NCBI GenBank assembly: GCA_035645095.1
Contig: DASQNG010000097.1
Span: 1-12,030, forward strand
From: Gaiellasilicea sp035645095
GTDB taxonomy: Bacteria; Actinomycetota; Thermoleophilia; Gaiellales; Gaiellaceae
Reading direction: 5' to 3'
Length of the DNA: 12,030 nucleotides
The notes under the pieces: generated by a model
Told to the model about the DNA's origin: nothing
Databases searched by the model: none
The model's input: the letters and a program-made list of their open reading frames with translations, nothing else
Shown: one piece after another, positions 1 to 6,576 of the stretch
How positions within the stretch are numbered: position 1 is the first letter of the stretch
Layout: each line of letters begins with the position of its first letter
Position numbers and translations under genes: made by a program

Positions 1-1027
1 CGCCGAGAAGCCGCAACGCCGTCGTCTCCAGCTGGCGGATCCGCTCCCGCGTCAGCCCGAGGTCCTTTCCGATCTGCTCGAGGCTCGCCCCCTCGCCATG
101 GCCGGCGAGGCCGAAGCGCCGCTCGAGCACCTCGCGCTCGCGCTCCGGCAGCTGCGCCACCGCCTCACGCACGCGCTGCTGCTCCAGCGACACGCCTGCG
201 AGCTCGACCGGGTCGTCGGCCGACGTGTCGCCGAAGAGGTCGCCGAGCTCGCCGTCGCCGTCACCGACGGCCTGGTTCAGCGACACCGACGCCTCGACCG
301 CGTCGAGGGCCTCTGCCGCGTGGTTCAGCGGCAGCTCGGCAGCCGACGCCAGCTCCTCGAGCGTCGGCTCGCGCCCGAGCTTCACCTCGAGCGCCTGCCG
401 GATCCGGCGCAGCTTCAGCCGCCGCTCCTGGACGTGCACGGGGATCCGGATCGTGTCGGACTGGTTGGCGACCGCCCGCTGGCACGACTGGCGGATCCAC
501 CAGGTGGCATAGGTCGAGAACTTGAAGCCCTTGCGGTAGTCGAACTTCTCGACGGCTCGGTTGAGGCCGATCGTCCCCTCCTGGATCAGGTCGAGGAGCG
601 GCAGCCCATGACCCTGGTAGCGCTTCGCGATCGACACGACGAGGCGCAGGTTCGCGTTCACCATGCGCTCCTTCGCGGCGGGGTCGCCCCGCTCGACGCG
701 CTTCGCGAGCGCGACCTCGTCGGCGGCGGTGAGCAGGTTGTGCTTCCCGATCGAGTTCAGGAAGAGCTGCAGGCTGTCGGTGACGCCGCCCGCGGAGGGC
801 GTCAGGTCGAGTGCCCGCTCCGGCGCAGCCTCGACGGGCTCGATGTCGACCTCCGCCGCGGCGAGCGCCTCGCGCACGGACTCGAGCGCCTCGTCGTCGA
901 GCTCGTGCTCGGTCGCGAGTGCCTCGAGCTCGTCGGCGCGGACGCTGCCGCGCTCCTCCGCCTCCGCCAGGAAGCCGGATACATTCTCATTCAGGGCGTC
1001 GTGGCCCAGCGTTGGGTTCTTCAGCAT
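1..1027 (-). CDS. RNA polymerase sigma-70 factor, primary/group 2 type (3' end missing)
   Basis: Directs RNA polymerase core to promoters. The minus-strand frame is open from the ATG at 1027 to the window edge (342 residues), so only the C-terminal residues are missing. Region 1.2 lies near residues 82-115 (SLQLFLNSIGKHNLL). Region 2 covers about 117-187, with the core-binding and -10 recognition helices (DLIQEGTIGLNRAVEKFD, then FSTYATWWIRQ). Region 3 spans about 195-260. Region 4 carries the helix-turn-helix at about 312-335 (SLEQIGKDLGLTRERIRQLE). The long acidic region 1.1 of large RpoD proteins is absent: only about 80 residues precede region 1.2. A GGAGG at 1031-1035 lies three bases before the ATG, so this mRNA has a Shine-Dalgarno leader, unlike recR opposite. 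The RpoD/HrdB-like class is clear; whether this is the housekeeping factor or a paralogue cannot be told from the window. Confidence 0.95.
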   Translation of the reverse strand, partial: MLKNPTLGHDALNENVSGFLAEAEERGSVRADELEALATEHELDDEALESVREALAAAEVDIEPVEAAPERALDLTPSAGGVTDSLQLFLNSIGKHNLLTAADEVALAKRVERGDPAAKERMVNANLRLVVSIAKRYQGHGLPLLDLIQEGTIGLNRAVEKFDYRKGFKFSTYATWWIRQSCQRAVANQSDTIRIPVHVQERRLKLRRIRQALEVKLGREPTLEELASAAELPLNHAAEALDAVEASVSLNQAVGDGDGELGDLFGDTSADDPVELAGVSLEQQRVREAVAQLPEREREVLERRFGLAGHGEGASLEQIGKDLGLTRERIRQLETTALRLLG

Positions 1028-1104
1028 GTTCCTCCGTCCAGAGGGTGTGGTCAGGGGTCGCAACGCTCGCCCGGACGCGGGCAGCCGGCGGCCGCACTCT
1101 CATC

Positions 1105-1131
1105 AACGTCCTGCGCAGCTCTTTTCTTCCC
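1105..1131 (-). promoter_or_regulatory. Possible ECF-type (SigR/SigH-like) promoter for the sigma gene
   Basis: On the minus strand GGGAAG (1131-1126) is followed by exactly 18 bases and then GTT (1107-1105). This resembles the GGGAAY-N18-GTT promoters read by SigR/SigH factors in Actinobacteria. The sixth base is G rather than the usual pyrimidine. It would leave a leader of roughly 70 bases before the ATG at 1027. No TANNNT-type -10 box suited to the sigma gene was found in the gap. Confidence 0.3.
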
Positions 1132-1135
1132 GAAA

Positions 1136-1150
1136 CGTCCGAAACGGACG
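1136..1150. repeat. Short palindrome in the sigma-recR gap
   Basis: CGTCCG (1136-1141), AAA, CGGACG (1145-1150) form a perfect 6-base inverted repeat just upstream of the recR -10 box. It overlaps a repeated GAAACG (1132-1137 and 1141-1146). It could be an operator between the divergent genes or a chance GC-rich repeat. It is not an actinobacterial LexA box, which has GAAC and GTTC half sites. Confidence 0.3.
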
Positions 1151-1152
1151 GC

Positions 1153-1158
1153 TACGCT
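1153..1158 (+). promoter_or_regulatory. -10 box of a leaderless recR promoter
   Basis: TACGCT matches the TANNNT pattern and ends six bases before the recR GTG at 1165. Transcription would therefore begin at or next to the start codon. No Shine-Dalgarno is present. A good -35 is not visible (positions 1130-1135 read CCGAAA). The same spacing recurs at lysC and lhgO. Confidence 0.55.
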
Positions 1159-1164
1159 GCGGCG

Positions 1165-1755
1165 GTGCTGAGCCCGGCCGTCGAGAACCTCGTCGCTCAG
1201 CTCACACGGCTGCCCGGGATCGGCACCCGGACGGCGCAGCGGCTCGCGTTCCACCTCCTCTCGGCGCGGAAGGACGACGCGCTCGCGCTCGCGGCCGCCA
1301 TCGAGGAGGTGAAGGAGCGCGTGCGGTTCTGCACCGAGTGCGGCAACCTGACGGAGGAGGAGGTCTGTGCGATCTGCTCCGACGCCCGGCGCGACCGCAC
1401 CGTCGTCTGCGTCGTCGAGCAGCCCGTGGACGTCGTCTCGCTCGAGCGAACGCACGAGTACCGCGGCCTCTACCACGTGCTCGGCGGCTCGCTCTCCCCG
1501 CTCGACGGCGTCGAGCCGGAGCACCTGCGGATCTCCGAGCTGCTCCAGCGCGTCGCGGGCGGTGAGATCCAGGAGGTCGTGCTCGCGACCAACCCGAACA
1601 TGACCGGCGAGGCGACCGCCGCCTTCCTCGCCGACCGCGTCCGCGGCCGGGTCCGCGTCACCCGGCTCGCGAGCGGACTGCCCGTCGGCGGCGACCTCGA
1701 GTACGCGGACGAGGTGACGCTCGGCCGCGCGCTGGCCGGGCGCCGCGAGCTCTGA
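1165..1755 (+). CDS. recR: Recombination protein RecR
   Basis: RecR works with RecF and RecO to load RecA on gapped DNA during recombinational repair. The 196-residue product has the usual family length. An N-terminal helix-hairpin-helix region lies at about 15-30 (RLPGIGTRTAQRLAFHLL). A four-cysteine zinc motif follows (C56, C59, C68, C71). A Toprim domain spans about 79-172 (VVCVVEQPVDVVSLE, then the ATNPNMTGEATA segment). The highly conserved C-terminal stretch GLPVGGDLEYADEVTL is at 171-186. The frame is open far upstream to 811, but similarity begins at the GTG at 1165, and the -10-like TACGCT sits six bases before it. The gene is divergent from the sigma gene. lysC follows after 29 bases. 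recR near ask-asd is a known actinobacterial arrangement. Confidence 0.95.
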   Translation: MLSPAVENLVAQLTRLPGIGTRTAQRLAFHLLSARKDDALALAAAIEEVKERVRFCTECGNLTEEEVCAICSDARRDRTVVCVVEQPVDVVSLERTHEYRGLYHVLGGSLSPLDGVEPEHLRISELLQRVAGGEIQEVVLATNPNMTGEATAAFLADRVRGRVRVTRLASGLPVGGDLEYADEVTLGRALAGRREL

Positions 1756-1772
1756 GGCGCCGGACGCGCGAC

Positions 1773-1778
1773 TACACT
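1773..1778 (+). promoter_or_regulatory. -10 box of a leaderless lysC promoter
   Basis: TACACT ends six bases before the lysC ATG at 1785, the same geometry as at recR and lhgO. It lies within the 29-base recR-lysC gap, so lysC-asd-carbonic anhydrase can be transcribed independently of recR. There is no recognisable Shine-Dalgarno before the ATG and no good -35 match. Confidence 0.5.
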
Positions 1779-1784
1779 GGCGCG

Positions 1785-3020
1785 ATGGCGGTGACCGACT
1801 TCGAGACCGTTCCCGCGGTCGGCGCCGACGCCGACGCGGCGGCCGGTGGGACCGTCGTGATGAAGTTCGGCGGCACGTCGGTGGGAGACCCCGAGAAGCT
1901 GAAGAGCGTCGCCCGGCGCCTCGTCGCGACCCGCGAGTCGGGCCACCGCGTCGTGGCGGTGCTCTCGGCCATGGGCAAGACGACGGACGAGCTGCTCGAC
2001 CTCGCGGGCGAGGTCTCGCCGACGCCACATCCGCGCGAGCTCGACATGCTCGTCTCGGTCGGCGAGCGGATCTCGTGCGCGCTCGCGGCGATGGCGATCC
2101 ACGACCTCGGCCACGAAGCGATCTCGCTGACGGGGTCGCAGGCGGGCATCGTCACCGACACGGTGCACGGCAAGGCGAAGATCGTCGAGGTCCGGGCGCG
2201 GCGGATCCACGAAGCTCTCGACGACGGCAAGATCGTGCTCGTCGCCGGCTTCCAGGGCGTCTCGACGGCGTACGAGGTGACGACGCTCGGCCGCGGCGGC
2301 TCGGACGCGACGGCGGTCGCGCTCGCAGCGGCGCTCGGAGCCGACCACTGCGAGATCTACACCGACGTGCGCGGCGTCTTCTCAGCCGATCCGCGGCTCG
2401 TCGCCGACGCGCGCCAACTCGGGCGCGTCAGCTTCGACGAGATGCTCGAGATGGCGTCGTCGGGAGCTGGCGTGATGATGGCACGGTCGGTCGAGGTCGC
2501 GCGCAGCCACAACGTGAAGCTCCACGTGCGCTCGACGTTCGAGGACGCGGCGGGGACGTGGATCCAGGAGGAGGACGACGAGATGCTCGAGAAGGCGCTC
2601 ATCTCAGGGGTCGTGCACCAGCGGCAAGAGACGGTGTACCGCGTGACGGGCGCAAGCCGTGCGCGGCTCTTCGGCGCGCTCGCGGACGCCTCGGTCAACG
2701 TCGACACCATCGTCCAGACGGGCGAGGAGGTCGTCTTCTCGGCGCCGCCGGAGGATCGCGACGACGCCGCGCGCACCCTCGACGCGCTCGGCCTCAGCTG
2801 GACCTCCCGTGACGACCTCGGCAAGGTCAGCCTCGTCGGCGCCGGCATGAAGAGCCATCCCGGCGTCGCCGCGAAAACGTTTGCCACGCTCGAGGAGGCG
2901 GGCGTCCACGCCGCCGTGGTGTCGACGTCGCCGATCAAGATCGCCTGCCACGTGCCCTCGGCCGACGTCGGCCGCGCAGTGCAGGCGCTCCACGCCGCCT
3001 TCGAGCTCGGGGGCCGCTGA
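1785..3020 (+). CDS. lysC: Aspartate kinase (aspartokinase), alpha form
   Basis: Phosphorylates aspartate to aspartyl-4-phosphate, the first step toward lysine/diaminopimelate, threonine and methionine. The product has 411 residues. The kinase domain begins with KFGGTSVG (27-34). VGERIS (92-97) carries the substrate-site glutamate, and GRGGSDAT (169-176) is followed by the nucleotide-binding YTDVRGVFSADP segment. Two ACT domains follow: ACT1 at about 284-340 and ACT2 at about 347-408 (KVSLVGAGMKSHPGVAAKTF). About 24 extra residues precede the usual VVMKFGG start. The ATG at 1785 is preferred because of the six-base-spaced -10-like box; an ATG at 1860 is the alternative. ACT1 looks abnormal: the loop normally reading roughly KPGxAA is shortened to GASRARLF (289-296). 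asd follows after one base. Confidence 0.95.
   Translation: MAVTDFETVPAVGADADAAAGGTVVMKFGGTSVGDPEKLKSVARRLVATRESGHRVVAVLSAMGKTTDELLDLAGEVSPTPHPRELDMLVSVGERISCALAAMAIHDLGHEAISLTGSQAGIVTDTVHGKAKIVEVRARRIHEALDDGKIVLVAGFQGVSTAYEVTTLGRGGSDATAVALAAALGADHCEIYTDVRGVFSADPRLVADARQLGRVSFDEMLEMASSGAGVMMARSVEVARSHNVKLHVRSTFEDAAGTWIQEEDDEMLEKALISGVVHQRQETVYRVTGASRARLFGALADASVNVDTIVQTGEEVVFSAPPEDRDDAARTLDALGLSWTSRDDLGKVSLVGAGMKSHPGVAAKTFATLEEAGVHAAVVSTSPIKIACHVPSADVGRAVQALHAAFELGGR
2583..3020 (+). CDS. Internal in-frame start: aspartokinase regulatory (beta) subunit
   Basis: AGGAGGAGG (2566-2574) lies eight bases upstream of the in-frame ATG at 2583 (Met267 of the full protein). It is the strongest Shine-Dalgarno in this operon. 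Initiation here would give a 145-residue protein made only of the two ACT domains, starting MLEKALISGV. Class II aspartokinases of Corynebacterium and Bacillus are known alpha2-beta2 enzymes whose beta chain comes from exactly this kind of internal start, just before ACT1. The site is seen; its use in this organism is inferred. The GAGGAG run also encodes acidic residues, so the resemblance could be accidental. Confidence 0.5.
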   Translation: MLEKALISGVVHQRQETVYRVTGASRARLFGALADASVNVDTIVQTGEEVVFSAPPEDRDDAARTLDALGLSWTSRDDLGKVSLVGAGMKSHPGVAAKTFATLEEAGVHAAVVSTSPIKIACHVPSADVGRAVQALHAAFELGGR

Positions 3021-3021
3021 G

Positions 3022-3963
3022 ATGACGCCCCGGGACGCGCGCATCGGGGTCATCGGCGCCACGGGAGCGGTGGGCACGATCACGATGGAGCTGCTGCGCG
3101 AGCGCGGCTACGGCGACGTGCGCGTCTTCGCGTCGACCCGCTCGGCTGGGACGTCGCTCGGCGGGCTCACCGTCGAGGAGGCGACACCGGAGGCCCTCGG
3201 CGCCGGCGACCTCGACCTTTGCCTCTTCTCCGTCGGCACCTCGGCGAGCCGCCGGCTCGTCCCCCACGCCGTCCGCGGCGGAGCCCTCGCGGTCGACAAG
3301 TCGGCGGCATTCCGCCTCGAGCCCGGTGTCCCGCTCGTCGTGCCCGAGGTGAACGGCGCGCGGGCGGCGGAGCACGAGGGCGTTGTCGCGAACCCGAACT
3401 GCTGCGCGATCCCGCTCACGTGCGCGCTGAAGCCGCTGCACGACGCCGCGGGGCTGGTGCGGGTGCGCGTCGCCACCTACCAGTCCGTCTCGGGCGCGGG
3501 CGCCCAGGCGATGCAGCGCTTGCGCGAGCAGTCGCCGGAGGAGCACGACCTGCGCATGGACTGGGATTTCGACGGCGTCGAGTTCGACGAGGAGGAGAAG
3601 CTGCGCGAGGAGACGCGCAAGATCCTCGAGCTGCCGGAGCTGCCGGTCAGCGCCACGTGCGTGCGGGTGCCGGTGCTCGTCGGGCACGCCGAGGCGGTCT
3701 GGATCGAGACGGAGGAGCCGCTCTCTGCCGACGAGGCGACGCAGCTGCTCGGCGACGCCCCCGGGATCAGGCTCGAGCAGCTCCCGACGCCGGGCGCCGC
3801 GGCCGGCGGCGAGGACGTGCTCGTCGGGCGGATCCGGCGCGACCCGACCGTCGAGCACGGCCTCGTCCTCTTCGTGGTCGGCGACAACCTGCGCAAGGGC
3901 GCCGCGTTGAACGCGATCCAGATCGCGGAGCTCCTGCTGGCCGAACGCCCCGTCGCGGCCTAG
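3022..3963 (+). CDS. asd: Aspartate-semialdehyde dehydrogenase
   Basis: Reduces aspartyl phosphate with NADPH to aspartate semialdehyde, directly after LysC. The 313-residue protein has an N-terminal Rossmann start, IGVIGATGAVG (8-18). The catalytic cysteine is C127 in NPNC, and the active-site glutamine is Q154 in TYQSVSGAGAQAM. The pair R215 and H222 (CVRVPVLVGHAEAV) have the usual seven-residue spacing. EEEKLREETRKIL (190-202) matches the substrate-phosphate-binding segment. The protein is shorter than the 330-345 typical of the family. The missing part lies between residues 165 and 190, where most members have a PIAFNxxPxI block. The ATG at 3022 is one base after the lysC stop, implying coupled translation. 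The open frame upstream to 2881 is inside lysC and is not used. Confidence 0.94.
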   Translation: MTPRDARIGVIGATGAVGTITMELLRERGYGDVRVFASTRSAGTSLGGLTVEEATPEALGAGDLDLCLFSVGTSASRRLVPHAVRGGALAVDKSAAFRLEPGVPLVVPEVNGARAAEHEGVVANPNCCAIPLTCALKPLHDAAGLVRVRVATYQSVSGAGAQAMQRLREQSPEEHDLRMDWDFDGVEFDEEEKLREETRKILELPELPVSATCVRVPVLVGHAEAVWIETEEPLSADEATQLLGDAPGIRLEQLPTPGAAAGGEDVLVGRIRRDPTVEHGLVLFVVGDNLRKGAALNAIQIAELLLAERPVAA

Positions 3964-4472
3964 TGCCGGAGGACGCCCTCCCCCGCGACCTCCGGGAGGC
4001 GAACAACCGGTATGCGGCGGCCTGGGGCGAGCGGGGGGCGCTGGCACGCAAGCCCGCCCGGCGCCTCGCGATCCTGACGTGCATGGATGCGCGGGTCGAC
4101 CCGGCGCGGGCACTCGGGCTCGTCGAAGGCGACGCCCACGTGATCCGGAACGCGGGCGGCGTCGCGAGCGACGACGCGCTGCGCTCGCTCGTGATCTCGA
4201 ACCGGCTCCTCGGCACCGAGACCGCGTACGTGGTCGGCCACACGCAGTGCGGGATGATCTCGTTCACGAACGAGGAGCTGTACGTCCAGCTCGAGCAGGA
4301 GGGCATCGACGGGCGCTGGCTCGACTTCCTGCCGTTCAAGGAGATCGAGACGAGCGTCGTGATGAGCGTCCGCAAGCTCCGGACGACGCCGCTGCTCCCG
4401 GTCGACTACCGGGTCGAGGGCTTCGTCTTCGACGTCGCCACGGGGCGGCTCGAGGCCGTCGACGTCGCCTGA
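3963..4472 (+). CDS. Beta-class carbonic anhydrase, Rv1284-like
   Basis: Interconverts CO2 and bicarbonate with a zinc ion. The 169-residue protein shows the beta-class metal and catalytic set: C40, D42 and R44 in CMDAR, and H93 and C96 in HTQC. The segments AHVIRNAGGVASDDALRSL (58-76) and GFVFDVATGRLEAV (153-166) resemble the short mycobacterial enzyme Rv1284, as I remember it. Translation starts at a GTG whose G is the last base of the asd stop (TAGTG), so it is coupled to asd. No signal peptide is visible, so a cytosolic enzyme is expected. Its position suggests supply of bicarbonate for carboxylation to oxaloacetate and aspartate; that link is inference. The gene ends eight bases before the stop of the convergent CotH-family gene. 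Confidence 0.9.
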   Translation: MPEDALPRDLREANNRYAAAWGERGALARKPARRLAILTCMDARVDPARALGLVEGDAHVIRNAGGVASDDALRSLVISNRLLGTETAYVVGHTQCGMISFTNEELYVQLEQEGIDGRWLDFLPFKEIETSVVMSVRKLRTTPLLPVDYRVEGFVFDVATGRLEAVDVA

Positions 4473-4490
4473 CGCACGAGCTAGCGCGTC
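4471..4490. terminator. Weak hairpin between convergent genes
   Basis: GACGC (4471-4475) and GCGTC (4486-4490) can pair around a ten-base loop containing the GCTAGC palindrome and the CotH-family stop codon. The stem is short and has no T-tract on either side. It is the only terminator-like element in the eight-base gap between the carbonic anhydrase and CotH-family genes. Confidence 0.2.
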
Positions 4491-5782
4491 CCCCACTCGC
4501 GGCCGAGCGTGCCGACGTTCGCGTCCAGCCACGCCGCGCGCGCGCGGAGCCACGTCTTCAGGTACGCGACCTCGGCGGCGTACGTGCGGCGGATACCGCC
4601 GGTCGTCGGATCGTAGGGGTTCGGCCACACGTAGCGGCCGAGGATCGGCCAGCGGGCGAAGTTCCGCCGCTGCGCCGCGGCGAGGCGCGCCGAGTCGGCG
4701 TCCACCTGCCGTAGCAGCCGCTCGACCAGCCCCTGCTGCCGCACCTCGCGCCAGCGTCGCTCGACCGCGTCGAGGAAGGCCGGGTCGTCGTAGAGGCGGC
4801 TCGCCCACGCGCGCGGTGCGCGCGGGGTCAGCAGCCAGCCGGAGACCGTCGCGCTGCGCCCGTAGTTCGAGTTCCCGAGCGCGACGTCGAAGTCCCACAA
4901 CGGCCCGAGGACGAGCTTCCCGCCCGAAGGCTTGTGCGCGAAGGTGCTCGAGAGGAACGCGTCCTGGTTCTTGAAGAGCTCCTGCAGGAGCACGTAGTCG
5001 ACCGCCGTAGCGGGGTCGAGGTAGCGTCGCCAGCCGTCCTCGGGATCGCGGAAGTCGCGCCCGTAGAGGACGTGCTCGAACGAGGCGACGTACGCGGCGA
5101 TCCAGCTGCGCCGGACCTCGGCCTGGCGACCCCCCGCGCCCGCGACGGCGACCGCCTGCCGCGTGACCGGCGTCTGGAACCACGTGTCGCCCGCGCGCAG
5201 CTTCTGCCCCAGCGTCAGCTCGAGGAGGTAACCGCCGGTCACGTCGGTGCCCACGGCTGCGATACGGCGCTCTCCCAGCTTCGGGCGCTCCGAGAGCACG
5301 TAGACGCCGTCGTACCGGCCGTTCAAAACGAGCTCGACGTAGACGGTGCGGCTCGCGTAGTGGCCGAGGTCACGTGCGGCGCGGTACGCGAGGACGTTCC
5401 GCATCAGCGTCTTGTCGGAGTACGGCGCGGAGAGCACCCAGTCGCTCTCGCGCGGCAGGCCGAGCAGCGAGACGTCGCGGTCCTTGCCGCGCCCGTCACG
5501 TGTCTCCAGTGCGTACTGCTTCTTCGGGAAGTTGCGCGAGGAGTGCCCGCGTACCTCGATGCCGATCCGCCCGCGGAAGGTCGTGCGGCCGCCGCGGCGC
5601 ACCTGCAGCGCCCCGGCCACCTTGGGCTCGTCGCGGATCGGCCCGGCCGTACGGACGACGAGCCTCGGCAGCCCCGTGTTCGCGGCGGCCGCCGGACCGG
5701 CCGCTGCCGCCGGGGCCGCCGCGGCGGGAGAACCTGCCGCGAGCGCCGCCAGGCAGACGACCGCGCCCGCGAGGCGTCTCAC
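4481..5782 (-). CDS. Exported CotH-kinase-family protein
   Basis: CotH proteins form an atypical protein-kinase-like family, first known from Bacillus spore coats. The 433-residue product begins with VRR, a hydrophobic stretch (about 4-17) and an alanine-rich run to about residue 35. This looks like a Sec signal peptide, so the enzyme should act outside the membrane. The CotH domain spans about 72-310. It has RGHSSRNFPKKQYALE (78-93, K88/K89 candidates for the nucleotide lysine), SDKTLMRNVLAYRAARDLG (122-140), YDGVYVLSERP (157-167), LLQELFKNQDAF (265-276) and PLWDFDVALGN (294-304, acidic metal-binding candidates D297 and D299). The C-terminal 120 residues are helical and charged and are not assigned. 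The GTG at 5782 overlaps the VTC stop (GTGA) and has GGAGG four bases upstream. The open frame to 5902 is a read-through of the VTC gene. Substrate is unknown. Confidence 0.88.
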   Translation of the reverse strand: MRRLAGAVVCLAALAAGSPAAAAPAAAAGPAAAANTGLPRLVVRTAGPIRDEPKVAGALQVRRGGRTTFRGRIGIEVRGHSSRNFPKKQYALETRDGRGKDRDVSLLGLPRESDWVLSAPYSDKTLMRNVLAYRAARDLGHYASRTVYVELVLNGRYDGVYVLSERPKLGERRIAAVGTDVTGGYLLELTLGQKLRAGDTWFQTPVTRQAVAVAGAGGRQAEVRRSWIAAYVASFEHVLYGRDFRDPEDGWRRYLDPATAVDYVLLQELFKNQDAFLSSTFAHKPSGGKLVLGPLWDFDVALGNSNYGRSATVSGWLLTPRAPRAWASRLYDDPAFLDAVERRWREVRQQGLVERLLRQVDADSARLAAAQRRNFARWPILGRYVWPNPYDPTTGGIRRTYAAEVAYLKTWLRARAAWLDANVGTLGREWGTR

Positions 5783-6576
5783 GTCGCCTCCACGGCGAGG
5801 GCATCCGCCGGCGCTACGAAGTGGCGGCGAACGAGCCGCCGGAACGCGTTGTCGCGGACGTCCGCACGCGTCAGGGCGACGCCGACGCAGTACTTGCTGC
5901 ACGGCGTCACCGGCCGCACGCCGAGCCGGCGCAGGTGGCGGTCCGCGACGCCGTTGCCGAGCGCGGTCTTCGTCTCCACGACGACACGGCCCGGCGCGAT
6001 CTCGTGCCGGGTCTCGCCGCTCCGAAACGCGAGCCCGAAGTCGCAGGTGACCCGCTCACGCGCCTCGCGTGCCACGAGCGTGAGCCGGGTGAAGGACGTC
6101 CCGAGCGTCGTCCCGAGGTCGGCCGGCGTCCCGTGGCCGTACGCGCGCAGGAGCTCGGACGCGAGAAACCCGAGCGACGCTTCGGCCAGCTCCCCGTGGC
6201 CGGGCACCGGTACCTCGAGCCGCCGCTTGAGAGTCTCCCCGCGCGGCCCCTTCAGCTTCACCTCGACGAAGCAGGGCCCCCCGCCGCCGTAGAGGCGCGT
6301 GCGGCACTTGAAGCGCCGCCGCCGGCCCTGGACGTGCTGCCGGAAGCTGAGCAGCTCCGGAGTGTCGAAGTAGATCGTGTCGTAGCTGCTCAGGCGGCGG
6401 CCGCCCACGTCCAGTGCCAGGTGGTCGTCGACGAGCCGCTCCGCGAGCTGCGCGAACGTCGCCGGGTCGAGCACGTACTTTCGGTCGGTCCGGATCGCGA
6501 ACGGCGCCCGCTCCTCCGCCTCGGCGAGCCCGATCGGGTCGAAGCGGCCCGCGATCGCGTCGGGCAGTCTCGTCAC
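5779..6576 (-). CDS. VTC-domain (TTM-fold) polyphosphate polymerase-like protein
   Basis: In yeast the VTC domain of Vtc4 makes polyphosphate from ATP inside a basic tunnel. This 265-residue protein is a stand-alone bacterial VTC domain without SPX or membrane segments. Characteristic elements appear in order: RTDRKYVL (29-36), SYDTIYFDTPEL (64-75), the basic strand RRRRFKCRTRLY (85-96), VEVKLKG (104-110), KRRL (117-120), FTRLTLVAREARERVTCDF (162-180), VVVETKT (198-204, E201 and K203) and SKYCVG (227-232). These Arg/Lys/Glu strands are what a triphosphate tunnel needs. The GTG start overlaps the DUF4956 stop (GTGA), and the stop overlaps the CotH-family start, so all three are translationally coupled. 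Whether it makes polyphosphate or only hydrolyses triphosphate cannot be decided here. Confidence 0.9.
   Translation of the reverse strand: MTRLPDAIAGRFDPIGLAEAEERAPFAIRTDRKYVLDPATFAQLAERLVDDHLALDVGGRRLSSYDTIYFDTPELLSFRQHVQGRRRRFKCRTRLYGGGGPCFVEVKLKGPRGETLKRRLEVPVPGHGELAEASLGFLASELLRAYGHGTPADLGTTLGTSFTRLTLVAREARERVTCDFGLAFRSGETRHEIAPGRVVVETKTALGNGVADRHLRRLGVRPVTPCSKYCVGVALTRADVRDNAFRRLVRRHFVAPADALAVEAT

Noticed and set aside
1131..1150. LexA (SOS) operator before recR
   Set aside because: The half sites read GAAACG repeats and CGTCCG/CGGACG, not the GAAC/GTTC dyad of actinobacterial LexA boxes.
811..1164. Upstream extension of the recR frame
   Set aside because: Pro/Arg-rich sequence antisense to the sigma gene and through the promoter gap; RecR similarity starts at 1165.
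98..1171. Long plus-strand ORF opposite the sigma gene
   Set aside because: It is antisense to a clear sigma-70 protein, has Arg/Leu/Val-rich low-complexity composition and no motif; an expected shadow in high-GC DNA.
5783..5902. N-terminal extension of the CotH-family frame
   Set aside because: It lies inside the VTC gene, whereas the GTG at 5782 has a ribosome site, a GTGA overlap and begins a signal peptide.
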